7,098 nt of DNA from Betaproteobacteria bacterium (GTDB lineage: Bacteria; Pseudomonadota; Gammaproteobacteria; Burkholderiales; SG8-39), in the NCBI GenBank assembly GCA_005882235.1, contig VBCT01000199.1, positions 1 to 7,098 of the forward strand. The letters are read 5' to 3'. The translations under genes were made by a program, and so were the position numbers. This document shows, in pieces, positions 1 to 6,780 of the stretch. The notes beneath the pieces were generated by a model. The model saw only the letters and a program-made list of their open reading frames with translations. It searched no databases and was not told the DNA's origin. Numbering within the stretch: the first letter of the stretch is position 1; each line of letters begins with the position of its first letter.

Positions 1-129
1 GGCCTCGTGGTCTTGGCGGTCGGGCTCGCGATCGCCGGCTACGTGATCGTGCAGCTCGCCTGGCGCGCGCACGTGCTGCTCGCCTGGCGCAGGCGCCGGC
101 TGCGACGCGCTGCAAACAACCCGACATAA
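1..129 (+). CDS. C-terminal end of an inner-membrane protein, probably DUF2062 family (partial)
   Basis: The reading frame is open from the first base and ends at TAA (127-129), giving the last 42 residues of a protein whose start lies outside the window. The visible part is one hydrophobic segment (GLVVLAVGLAIAGYVIVQLA, about residues 1-20 of the fragment) followed by an arginine-rich tail (WRRRRLRR), as expected for a last transmembrane helix with a cytoplasmic basic end under the positive-inside rule. DUF2062 membrane proteins of betaproteobacteria end in a similar helix plus 'LAWR..H' and a poly-Arg tail, and I recall them near lolCD and comEC. The family call is inference from this short tail and the neighbourhood. 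Any other membrane protein with a basic C-terminus remains possible. Confidence 0.5.
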   Translation, partial: GLVVLAVGLAIAGYVIVQLAWRAHVLLAWRRRRLRRAANNPT

Positions 130-136
130 TTGCCGC

Positions 137-166
137 TTTACAGACCGCTGAAGGGCCAACTAAATT
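137..166 (+). promoter_or_regulatory. Candidate sigma-70 promoter with an overlapping 5-bp dyad
   Basis: TTTACA (137-142, one mismatch to TTGACA) is followed after 18 bases by TAAATT (161-166, four of six matches to TATAAT). It lies after the stop of the upstream gene and about 70 bases before the AhpD-like start at 234. A perfect inverted repeat GCCAA (155-159) / TTGGC (165-169) overlaps the -10 and could be an operator. The match is weak and was found by eye, so this is only a candidate. If real, it would drive the AhpD-like gene and perhaps the two genes after it, which face the same way. Confidence 0.3.
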
Positions 167-233
167 GGCAACTGCGTGTCTCCCCAAACTCATAAGGCCC
201 CAAGTATCCGCGTCACTAGGAGGAATCGTCGCT

Positions 234-659
234 ATGCCACGCATTGCACCCTCGAGCACCGGTCGGACGCCCATGGAAAGGCTCATGGGCCATGCGCCCC
301 ATATCCTCGCCCCTTGGACGAAGCTCGAGGATGCCTTCTTTGCGAGCAGGACTTTCTCTCCCGCGCTCCTGGAGCAGGTGCGCCGTACGCTTGCGCTGGG
401 GACCGGCTGTCGCTACTGCCAGGCGAAGGCCGGTCCGCCCGATCGCTCGCATGCGGATTCGCGTACGGCGGCGGCCGTAGAGCTCGCCGAGCACTTCGCG
501 CGCGATCATCGCGGCATCGACGAAATGGTGCTCGCGCGCGCACGCGATCACTTCGCAGATGCAGAGCTATGTGAGCTCATCATGTTCATGGGCTTTATGT
601 GGGCGGGCGGCACATTCGGTGCGGTGCTCGGGCTCGAGCCGTTGCATTCATCGCTATAA
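234..659 (+). CDS. AhpD / carboxymuconolactone decarboxylase-like protein
   Basis: A 141-residue protein. The ATG at 234 is preferred over an upstream in-frame TTG at 165 because a strong Shine-Dalgarno AGGAGG (218-223) lies 10 bases before it. AhpD-like proteins are small all-helical oligomers. The catalytic ones use a CxxC disulfide for peroxidase-linked reduction, with a helper glutamate 12 residues before the first Cys and a His four residues after the second. Here Cys59-Arg-Tyr-Cys62 and Glu47 have exactly that spacing, but the His position is Ala66. The C-terminal part (about 80-135) is helical and ends in a hydrophobic GFMWAGGTFGAVLG stretch, as in CMD-family helices. The CxxC suggests redox or disulfide chemistry, while the missing His suggests altered or reduced peroxidase activity. 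The substrate is unknown. It is the first gene of the accessory stretch, and no complete attC follows it. Confidence 0.6.
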   Translation: MPRIAPSSTGRTPMERLMGHAPHILAPWTKLEDAFFASRTFSPALLEQVRRTLALGTGCRYCQAKAGPPDRSHADSRTAAAVELAEHFARDHRGIDEMVLARARDHFADAELCELIMFMGFMWAGGTFGAVLGLEPLHSSL

Positions 660-673
660 CCAGGCGTGGGCGC

Positions 674-680
674 GTTAGGT
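674..680 (+). other. Integron core site GTTAGGT, 5' boundary of the cassette
   Basis: GTTAGGT fits the integrase core consensus GTTRRRY exactly and lies 15 bases after the stop of the AhpD-like gene. The seven bases alone could be chance. The support comes from the extended complementarity of 674-683 with 1206-1215 at the other cassette end. No partner R'' box (RYYYAAC) or attC-like hairpin is visible in the 60 bases upstream, so the AhpD-like gene is not shown to be a cassette itself. Confidence 0.6.
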
Positions 681-1271
681 GTCCACGGGTCAGCGCCTGT
701 GCATCGATCTCACCAATGAACATTCGATTTTGCCTTCCTCTATCAGTCATGGTCCTGATCGCGGTAGGATGCTCATCGCTGCCGGTTGTGCCGTTGTCAG
801 CGCCAGACGTCGCGAACCGGGCGGAAGTAGTGATCTATCGCGTGTATGCCTTCAACGCAGGTGGCGTGTCGCTCACTGTAGGAACTGGCGGTCAAGCGTT
901 CGCGAACTTAAACAACACAGAGTACGTCGCGGCCTTCGTGCCTCCTGGCAGCCGCCCATTCTTTGTGCAGGCACGCAGCGCTGACCCCACAACGCTCACC
1001 GTCGAATTGAAACCTGGTGAACGCGCCTGCCTGAAGACCGAGGCGGATCCGGGCAACCTAGGAAAAGTACTTCTCCCGCCGCTGCTCATTGCTACCGGCT
1101 ACCGGTTCACTCTTGAGCAGGTGCCTTGCCCGAGTGAAGGCGAGTTCGCTAAGTACAAGCGCGTCAATGTCGAGTACCGTTGAAGTCTTGGGGTGCAACA
1201 GAAGTGACGCCTAACTTTAATTCGAGCGGACGCGTTGCCGGCGGCACTGGCCGGCGCCGCTCAACTTGGCG
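675..1271 (+). mobile_element. Integron gene cassette carrying a lipoprotein gene
   Basis: The element is bounded by two integron core sites. Its 5' end is the TTAGGT of GTTAGGT (674-680), matching GTTRRRY with recombination after the G. Its 3' end is the G of the R' box of an attC site at 1271. In the circular cassette GTTAGGTGTC (674-683) would face GACGCCTAAC (1206-1215), and these are complementary at 9 of 10 positions, as expected for the two outer ends of one cassette. Gene placement is typical: one plus-strand CDS (716-1183) starts 41 bases inside the 5' boundary and stops 25 bases before the R'' box. No integrase gene and no attI are visible, so this is a solitary cassette, either inserted at a secondary site or left from a degraded array. 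Joining the flanks would restore GTTAAGG at the empty site. Confidence 0.72.
716..1183 (+). CDS. Cassette-encoded small lipoprotein, DUF2846-like
   Basis: A 155-residue protein with a type II signal peptide: a short basic start (MNIR), a hydrophobic core, and a lipobox-like AVGC ending at Cys19. Residues +2 and +3 are Ser, not Asp, so by the usual gamma/betaproteobacterial rule the mature lipoprotein should be carried to the outer membrane. The mature part has alternating beta-strand character: AEVVIYRVYAF near 36-46, then glycine-rich turns, 'VPPGSRPFFVQA' near 75-86 and 'LTVELKPGERACLKTEA' near 94-110. This pattern (VYR start, strand, PG turn, L-x-PGE) resembles DUF2846-type lipoproteins, but the assignment is tentative. 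The ATG at 716 was chosen because the signal peptide starts there. I see no good Shine-Dalgarno. It is the only gene of the integron cassette at 675-1271. Its function is unknown. Confidence 0.65.
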   Translation: MNIRFCLPLSVMVLIAVGCSSLPVVPLSAPDVANRAEVVIYRVYAFNAGGVSLTVGTGGQAFANLNNTEYVAAFVPPGSRPFFVQARSADPTTLTVELKPGERACLKTEADPGNLGKVLLPPLLIATGYRFTLEQVPCPSEGEFAKYKRVNVEYR

Positions 1272-1277
1272 TTAAGG
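1209..1277 (+). other. attC recombination site (integron 59-base element)
   Basis: R'' is GCCTAAC (1209-1215) and R' is GTTAAGG (1271-1277), with a C at 1278. Inside, GAGCGG (1224-1229), an unpaired A (1230) and CGC (1231-1233) pair with GCG (1254-1256) and CCGCTC (1257-1262). The single extra A in the L'' arm is the signature extrahelical base that orients integrase binding on the folded bottom strand. The central part (1237-1255) holds further self-complementary GCCGGC blocks that form the variable terminal stem. The stretch CAACTTGGCGTTAAGGC is close to the common 3' half of attC sites. R' differs from GTTRRRY at its last base (or carries an extra A), so the junction may be mildly degenerate. 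A CALIN or attC covariance-model search would decide. Confidence 0.8.
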
Positions 1278-1284
1278 CTCATCC

Positions 1285-1626
1285 ATGCCAGCCTGGCTCC
1301 TTCCCGCACTCAAGGCCGTTCTGCCTCACATCGCCACCATCATTTCAGCCGCTGCGCCCGTATTCACCAGGAAGAATGCCGATGCGGTTGCCAATCAGGC
1401 GCTGTTGCTTCAGCAGCAGATTACTGAGCTCCAGTCCGCGGCGTCTCAGAACGCGGCACACATCAAGGAGCTGGCGGCGCAATTGCAAAACACGGTTGCA
1501 GCTCTGGAACAAGCCGCTTCGATTGCGGAAGCGAAGTTCCGCCGCGCGCTCTTGCTGTGCGTTGTCTCGGCGGTCTTATCCGCGATCGCGGCAGCTATCG
1601 CGCTGGTTCTTATTTTCGGTCGGTGA
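1285..1626 (+). CDS. Hypothetical coiled-coil protein with C-terminal transmembrane anchor
   Basis: I do not recognise a family. The 113-residue product has an amphipathic or hydrophobic N-terminal part (about 4-26), a Gln/Ala/Leu-rich region with heptad character (about 38-84; LLLQQQITELQ, ELAAQLQNTVAALEQA) that suggests a coiled coil, and one strong transmembrane segment (about 88-110, LLLCVVSAVLSAIAAAIALV) ending in FGR. It is probably a tail-anchored inner-membrane protein. The start codon lies only 7 bases after the attC R' box, and the TAAGG of that box (1273-1277) is the only Shine-Dalgarno-like sequence, so translation signals appear to be borrowed from the recombination site. The stop is followed 12 bases later by a half copy of the palindromic repeat. 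No attC follows, so it is not a complete cassette. Coding potential is supported by the structured composition, not by homology. Confidence 0.55.
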   Translation: MPAWLLPALKAVLPHIATIISAAAPVFTRKNADAVANQALLLQQQITELQSAASQNAAHIKELAAQLQNTVAALEQAASIAEAKFRRALLLCVVSAVLSAIAAAIALVLIFGR

Positions 1627-1638
1627 GTGTTCGAGAAA

Positions 1639-1668
1639 AGCAGATTCTTCGCTTCGCTCAGAATGACA
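1639..1668. repeat. Half copy (short arm only) of the TGTCATTCTGAG palindromic repeat
   Basis: The 30 bases from AGCAGATTC to CAGAATGACA match the short arm of the full elements at 4609-4688 and 6781-6862. The bases just before it (TCGAGAAAAGCAG) also match the loop edge of the 6781 copy, so this is the right half of a former element. The partner arm, expected within about 50 bases upstream, is absent: that space holds the end of the 1285-1626 gene. It lies between convergent genes (1285-1626 plus strand, lolD minus strand). On its own it can form only a tiny hairpin and has no T-tract, so I do not call it a terminator. Confidence 0.8.
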
Positions 1669-1680
1669 AAGCGTTAGCGC

Positions 1681-2353
1681 TCACCTCTCCTGCACCAGCA
1701 CCCCGTCCTGCAGCCGCATCACGCGGTGCGCGCGCGCGGCGAGCGAGGGTTCGTGGGTCGCCATCACGAGGCTCGTGCCGTGCGCGCGGTTGAGCTCGAG
1801 CATCAGCCCGAAGACGCTGTCGGCAGTCTTGCGGTCGAGGTTCCCGGTCGGCTCGTCGGCGAGCACGCACGCGGGCGTTGTGACCAGCGCGCGAGCGAGC
1901 GCCGCACGCTGGCGCTCGCCACCGGAAAGCTCCCCGGGCGTGTGATCGAGGCGCTCGGCGAGGCCGACTTCGTTCAGCATCGCCGCGGCGGCTTCGCGCG
2001 CTTCGGCGGGCTGCGCGCGCCGGATCAGGAGCGGCATCGCCACGTTCTCGAGCGCGGTGAACTCCATCAGCAGGTGGTGGAACTGGTAGACGAATCCCAG
2101 CGAGCGGTTGCGTACCTGCCCCCGCTCTGCATCGGAAAGACTGTGAGTGGGTCGGCCGAGCACGTCGACCGCTCCCGAAGTCGGGTCGTCGAGGCCCCCG
2201 AGCAGGTGTAAGAGCGTGCTCTTGCCCGAGCCGGAGGCGCCAACGATGGCGACTATTTCCCGCTCCTCGACTTTCAGCGATACCCCTTGGAGCACGTGCA
2301 CCGCTTCCCTTCCCTCGCGGAAAGTCTTGCGCAGATCGCGGCACGCGAGCACC

Positions 2354-2361
<8 letters not shown>
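1681..2361 (-). CDS. lolD: LolD, ATP-binding subunit of the lipoprotein-releasing ABC transporter
   Basis: A 226-residue ABC ATPase, full length for LolD. It shows Walker A GASGSGKS (41-48), Q-loop Gln93 in 'VYQFHHLL', signature LSGGE (145-149), Walker B VLADE (166-170), D-loop GNLD (173-176) and H-loop His203. The context after the Q-loop (QFHHLLMEFTALENV) is characteristic of LolD rather than MacB or FtsE. It powers extraction of lipoproteins from the inner membrane for hand-over to the periplasmic carrier LolA. The ATG (2359-2361) lies inside the end of the permease gene, with an 8-base overlap (2354-2361) and a GAGG about 10 bases upstream, so the two genes are translationally coupled. 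The 3' end faces the accessory stretch and a half palindromic repeat. Confidence 0.95.
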
Positions 2362-3595
<1,234 letters not shown>

Positions 3596-3635
3596 GCGCG
3601 AAGTGTGCCATAACCGGTGATAAACTCGAAATCGA
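3596..3635. promoter_or_regulatory. Divergent intergenic region between lolC and the RpfE-type gene
   Basis: Only 40 bases separate the two divergent start codons, so at least one promoter must reach into coding sequence. TGATAAACT (3618-3626) on the plus strand looks like a weak extended -10, but it would put the transcript start almost at the ATG. No convincing -35, operator or Shine-Dalgarno could be seen on either strand. The region is noticeably richer in A and T than its flanks, which fits a promoter zone. Confidence 0.3.
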
Positions 3636-4602
3636 ATGCACTGTGAACTGTATATTCCAAATTTCTTCCCTTCCGAGGGACTTCCACGCGGAGACGGCCT
3701 CGCGGCCGCGGAGACGCTGATCGCGAGAGGACGCCGCAGGCGCAGGGCGCTCTGCTCGCCCGAAGCCTGGCTGTTCGGGCGCTTCGGCGTGGCGAGGCAG
3801 CGCGACTGGCCCGTCGCTCCCTATACGCTGCTCGCGGACGGCGGAGCGCCCGAACGGAACTACTGGATGCGCGCCGATCCCGTGCACCTGCAGGTGGGGC
3901 GCGACAGCCTCGGCCTCGCCGACAGCACCTCCTTCGACGTTTCGCGCGCCGAGTCGGAAGCATTTCGGCCAGACGATGCTCTTCCACCCCCTGCAGCCGG
4001 CGCGCTGGTACGTGCGGCTCCAGAAGACGCCGGATATGCAGACCACGCCGGCTGCCGCGGCGCGCGGCGCTGCGCTCGACGAGAAGCTCCCATCCGGGTC
4101 CGATGCGATGCGCTTCCACGCGCTCATGAACGAAGCGCAGATGCTGCTGCACGAGCACCCCGTCAACGCCGAGCGCGAGGCGCGCGGGGAGCCCGCGCTG
4201 AACAGCGTCTGGTTCTGGGGCGGGGGCGTCATCGACGCCGCGAAAGCCCGGCCTTTCTCCGCGGTGTTCGCCGACGATCCGCTTGCCCGGGGCCTCGCGC
4301 TCGCTGCGGCAATCCCGGTCCGGGCGTTGCCGAGGGACTCCGACTCCGTTCTCGCCGCCCTGGGGGACGAGGGCATTGCGCTGGTCGTTCTGAACGTTCC
4401 GCGGGAAGCGCAGCCTCGCGAGCGCCGCGCAGCGCTCGAGCGCGACTGGTTTCTGCCGCTGCTCGCCGCTCTGAAGTCCGGCCGGATCGGAATGCTCACG
4501 CTGCATCTCTGCGGCGCGGACTCGCTGCTCGAGGTCGAGACCGTCCGTTCGGATCTGCGCTATTTCTGGCGGCTGCGCAAGCCGCTTTCGGCCTATGCGT
4601 AA
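3636..4602 (+). pseudogene. RpfE-type regulatory / COG4255-like protein gene, frameshifted
   Basis: Two adjacent plus-strand frames together make one recognisable protein of about 320 residues. The first (3636 to about 3960) gives 'AAAETLIARGRRRRR', 'YTLLADGG' and 'YWMRADPVHLQVGRDSLGLAD', typical of the N-terminal half. The second (about 3961-4602) starts 'HFGQTMLFHPLQPARWYVRL' and contains 'NEAQMLLHEHPVN' and 'LNSVWFWGGG', typical of the C-terminal half. The frames meet near 3957-3966. The usual segment between them (roughly LVAALNRHF) is shortened, so a deletion of about 20 bases or more that is not a multiple of three seems to have occurred. Relatives sit beside recJ in betaproteobacteria and in the rpf cluster of Xanthomonas; their biochemical role is unclear. 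The first frame stays open to 4619 but its translation after the break is a low-complexity shadow. An assembly error is possible. Confidence 0.75.
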
Positions 4603-4608
4603 TGTGCT

Positions 4609-4688
4609 TGTCATTCTGAGGGCGAAGCCCGAAGAATCTGCTTTGCGGTGCGAAAAAAAGCAGATCCTTCGCTTCGCTCAGGATGACA
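4609..4688 (+). repeat. Palindromic repeat element, complete copy 1 (long arm then short arm)
   Basis: An 80-base imperfect palindrome. The left arm runs from TGTCATTCTGAG through GGGCGAAGCCC to GAAGAATCTGCTTT. The loop is about 4643-4658. The right arm runs from AGCAGATCCTTCG to CTCAGGATGACA. Outer ends pair over 12 bases with one T-G wobble. The left arm carries a long internal mini-hairpin (GGGC-GAA-GCCC, 4620-4630), while the right arm has the short GCTTCGC form. Its reverse complement aligns along its full length with the copy at 6781-6862. It fills the gap between the RpfE-type gene (stop 4602) and recJ (ATG 4702). As RNA it would form a long stem-loop but without a T-tract. No transposase is in the window and no clear target duplication flanks it. 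Confidence 0.88.
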
Positions 4689-4702
4689 TGCCGTTTACCT
4701 GA
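4688..4702 (+). other. Possible four-codon leader minicistron (MPFT) overlapping the recJ start
   Basis: The last A of the palindrome starts ATG CCG TTT ACC TGA, whose stop overlaps the recJ ATG by one base (TGATG, 4700-4704). AGGA (4680-4683) inside the repeat arm lies 4 bases before this ATG and is the only Shine-Dalgarno-like sequence near recJ. It could load ribosomes that re-initiate at recJ. It is very short and may be coincidence. Confidence 0.22.
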
Positions 4703-6396
4703 TGTCCCAGATCATCACCCGCCCGGTTCCCTTGCGCGTGCACGACCAGCTCGTGCGCGAGGGCCTGCACCCTGTCCTTGCGCGCGTCTGCGCGGCACGA
4801 GGCATCAGCCGGCGCGGCGAGCTCGAGGACGCGCTCTCCGGCCTTATTCCGCCCTCCGGTCTGTTGAACGCGGACCGCGCAGCCGCGCTGCTTGCCGACG
4901 CGATCGCGGCCGGCAAGCACATGCTGATCGTCGCCGACTACGACTGCGACGGCGCGACCGCGTGCGCGGTGGGCATGCGCGCGCTCTCCGCGTTCGGCGC
5001 GAACGTCGGCTATCTCGTCCCCAACCGCTTCGAGTTCGGCTACGGGCTGACCCCGGAGATCGTCGCGCTCGCGGCACGGTCGAAGCCGGAGCTCCTTATC
5101 ACGGTGGACAACGGAATCGCCAGCGTCGAGGGCGTGGCTGCGGCGGGCCGGCTCGGAATCGAGGTGATCGTCACCGACCACCATCTGCCCGGCTCGGAGC
5201 TGCCGCGCGCCGCGGCCATCGTCAATCCCAACCAGCCCGGCTGCGCGTTTCCGAGCAAGAGCCTTGCGGGGGTCGGCGTGATGTTCTACGTGATGCTTGC
5301 CCTGCGTGCCGAGCTCCGCAAGCGCGGAGCGTTCGCCGGCAGGGAGGAGCCGAATCTCGGCGACGAGCTCGATCTGGTCGCGCTCGGCACGGTCGCCGAC
5401 GTCGTGCCCCTCGATTTCAACAACCGGGTCCTCGTTGCGCAGGGCTTGAAGCGCATCCGCGCGGGCCGCATGCAGGAAGGCGTGCGCGCCTTGTTCGCCG
5501 TTTCCGGCCACGATCCTTCGCGCGCGAGCGGGTTCGACCTCGGGTTCATGCTCGGGCCGCGCTTGAACGCGGCCGGGCGCCTGTCCGATATGAGCCTCGG
5601 GATCGAGTGCCTGACCACCCGCGATCGCGGGCGCGCTCTCGAGATCGCGCGGCAGCTCGACGACCTCAACCGCGCGCGCCGCACGATCGAAGCCGACATG
5701 CAGGCGCAGGCCGATGAGCTGATGGCGAAGCTCTCGGTGGGCGAGACCTCCAGCATCAGCCTGTATGACCCGGGCTGGCACCAGGGCGTGGTCGGCATCC
5801 TCGCCGGGCGCGTCAAGGACCGCCACCACCGCCCGACCTTCGCCTTCGCCCCGGCCGGTGCCGGTGAAATCCGCGGCTCGGGCCGGTCCATTCTCGGCCT
5901 GCATCTGCGCGACGCGCTGGATCTCGTCGCAAAGCGCGAACCGGACCTGCTCCTGCGCTTCGGCGGGCACGCCGCAGCGGCGGGCCTCACGCTGCGCGCT
6001 CAAGATTTCGCGCGATTCGCGGAGAGCTTCGAAGCCGTGGCGCGCGAGCTACTCTCGCCCGCGCAGCTCGCGCGCGCGGTCGAGACCGACGGTTCGCTGG
6101 AACCCGCGTATCTCGATCTCGGCCTCGCGCAACTGTTCGATCATCAAGTCTGGGGACAGGGCTTTCCCCAGCCGCTCTTCTGCGACGAGTTCGAGGTACT
6201 CGGCCAGCGCGTGGTCGGCGAGAAACACCTGAAGCTCAGGCTCGCGCGCGCCGGGCGCACCGTCGAAGCGATGCGCTTCAATGCGCTCGATCCCCTGCCC
6301 TCGCCCGTGCGCGCGGCGTACCGGCTCTCGGTCAACGAGTTCAACGGAATGCAGAATCTGCAATTGGTGATCGAGCATTGGGAGCCCACGCGATGA
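4702..6396 (+). CDS. recJ: RecJ, single-stranded-DNA-specific 5'-3' exonuclease
   Basis: A 564-residue protein, normal RecJ length. The DHH phosphoesterase domain shows motif I VADYDCDG (77-84), VDNG (135-138), TDHH (158-161) and GTVADVVPL (229-237), whose Asp and His residues bind the catalytic metals. The motif GPRLNAAGR (285-293) and the DHHA1-domain glycine-histidine motif GGHAAAAG (421-428) follow. The last about 100 residues form the OB-fold region ending in 'NLQLVIEHWEP'. RecJ degrades 5'-ended single strands in RecFOR recombination, mismatch repair and stalled-fork processing. The ATG at 4702 gives the usual 'IITRPVP' N-terminus. No proper Shine-Dalgarno precedes it, because the upstream space is the palindromic repeat ending 13 bases before. 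The stop overlaps the start of the next gene (ATGA, 6393-6396). All catalytic motifs look intact. Confidence 0.97.
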   Translation: MSQIITRPVPLRVHDQLVREGLHPVLARVCAARGISRRGELEDALSGLIPPSGLLNADRAAALLADAIAAGKHMLIVADYDCDGATACAVGMRALSAFGANVGYLVPNRFEFGYGLTPEIVALAARSKPELLITVDNGIASVEGVAAAGRLGIEVIVTDHHLPGSELPRAAAIVNPNQPGCAFPSKSLAGVGVMFYVMLALRAELRKRGAFAGREEPNLGDELDLVALGTVADVVPLDFNNRVLVAQGLKRIRAGRMQEGVRALFAVSGHDPSRASGFDLGFMLGPRLNAAGRLSDMSLGIECLTTRDRGRALEIARQLDDLNRARRTIEADMQAQADELMAKLSVGETSSISLYDPGWHQGVVGILAGRVKDRHHRPTFAFAPAGAGEIRGSGRSILGLHLRDALDLVAKREPDLLLRFGGHAAAAGLTLRAQDFARFAESFEAVARELLSPAQLARAVETDGSLEPAYLDLGLAQLFDHQVWGQGFPQPLFCDEFEVLGQRVVGEKHLKLRLARAGRTVEAMRFNALDPLPSPVRAAYRLSVNEFNGMQNLQLVIEHWEPTR

Positions 6397-6770
6397 GTTA
6401 CGCGCGCATCAAGATGTCCTGGCCAAAGGGTGCAGTAGAAGCGACCTTGGAGGACACGCCCACCGCGCGCGCCCTGGTCGCCGCGCTGCCCGTGAAAGCG
6501 AAAGCTCAGACCTGGGGCGAGGAGGTCTATTTCGAAGTGCCCGTGAAGGCGACGCTGGAGAGCGGCGCCAAGCAAGTCGTGTCGCCCGGGACAGTCTGCC
6601 TTTGGGTCGAAGGCAGCTCGCTCGCCCTGCCCTGGGGCCGGACTCCCGTATCCGAGGGCGACGAGTCGCGCCTGGTCACCCGCTGCAACATCCTGGGTAG
6701 GATCGACGGCGATCCCCGGCAGCTCGTCTCGGTGCGAAACGGCGACGCGATTACCGTGACACTAGAGTAA
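6393..6770 (+). CDS. Cyclophilin-like fold protein, TM1367 type (PF04126-like)
   Basis: A 125-residue protein. The ATG at 6393 overlaps the recJ TGA by the ATGA arrangement, with GGAG about 8 bases upstream (6381-6384), so it should be translationally coupled to recJ. An in-frame TTG at 6378 is less likely. Conserved features of the family are 'ALPVKAKAQTWGEEVYFEVPV' split as A-L-P near 31-33 and WGEEVYF (41-47), 'GTVCLW' (66-71), 'LPWGRTPVS' (79-87) and a C-terminal 'NILGRIDG...GDAITVTLE'. This matches my memory of the Thermotoga TM1367 structure, a small beta-barrel resembling cyclophilin. Prolyl-isomerase activity is not established for this branch, and no role in recombination is known despite the operon with recJ. 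The protein has no signal peptide, so it is probably cytoplasmic. Confidence 0.85.
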   Translation: MSYARIKMSWPKGAVEATLEDTPTARALVAALPVKAKAQTWGEEVYFEVPVKATLESGAKQVVSPGTVCLWVEGSSLALPWGRTPVSEGDESRLVTRCNILGRIDGDPRQLVSVRNGDAITVTLE

Positions 6771-6780
6771 AGCCAGAGTT

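Noticed and set aside
165..233. Upstream TTG start for the AhpD-like protein
   Set aside because: The ATG at 234 has a strong AGGAGG at proper distance, and the extra N-terminal residues have no family-like features.
615..680. A second attC after the AhpD-like gene ending at the core site 674-680
   Set aside because: There is no RYYYAAC box at suitable distance and no L-type pairing; only a small GGCTCGAGCC palindrome at 628-638 was seen, inside the gene.
1673..1679. GTTAGCG near the lolD stop as the core of a second attC
   Set aside because: It does not fit GTTRRRY at the last two positions, and no R'' box or paired arms are visible between 1627 and 1672.
3618..3626. TGATAAACT as an extended -10 promoter for the RpfE-type gene
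   Set aside because: It would place the transcript start within a few bases of the ATG and has no matching -35, so it was not listed as a promoter by itself.
4609..4688. Palindromes as Rho-independent terminators
   Set aside because: The stems are long, but neither full copy is followed by a T-tract on either strand, so intrinsic termination is not supported.
4678..6003. Long open frame on the minus strand opposite recJ (441 codons)
   Set aside because: recJ carries all catalytic motifs in the opposite strand; the antisense product is Arg/Ala/Glu/His-rich without a recognisable domain.
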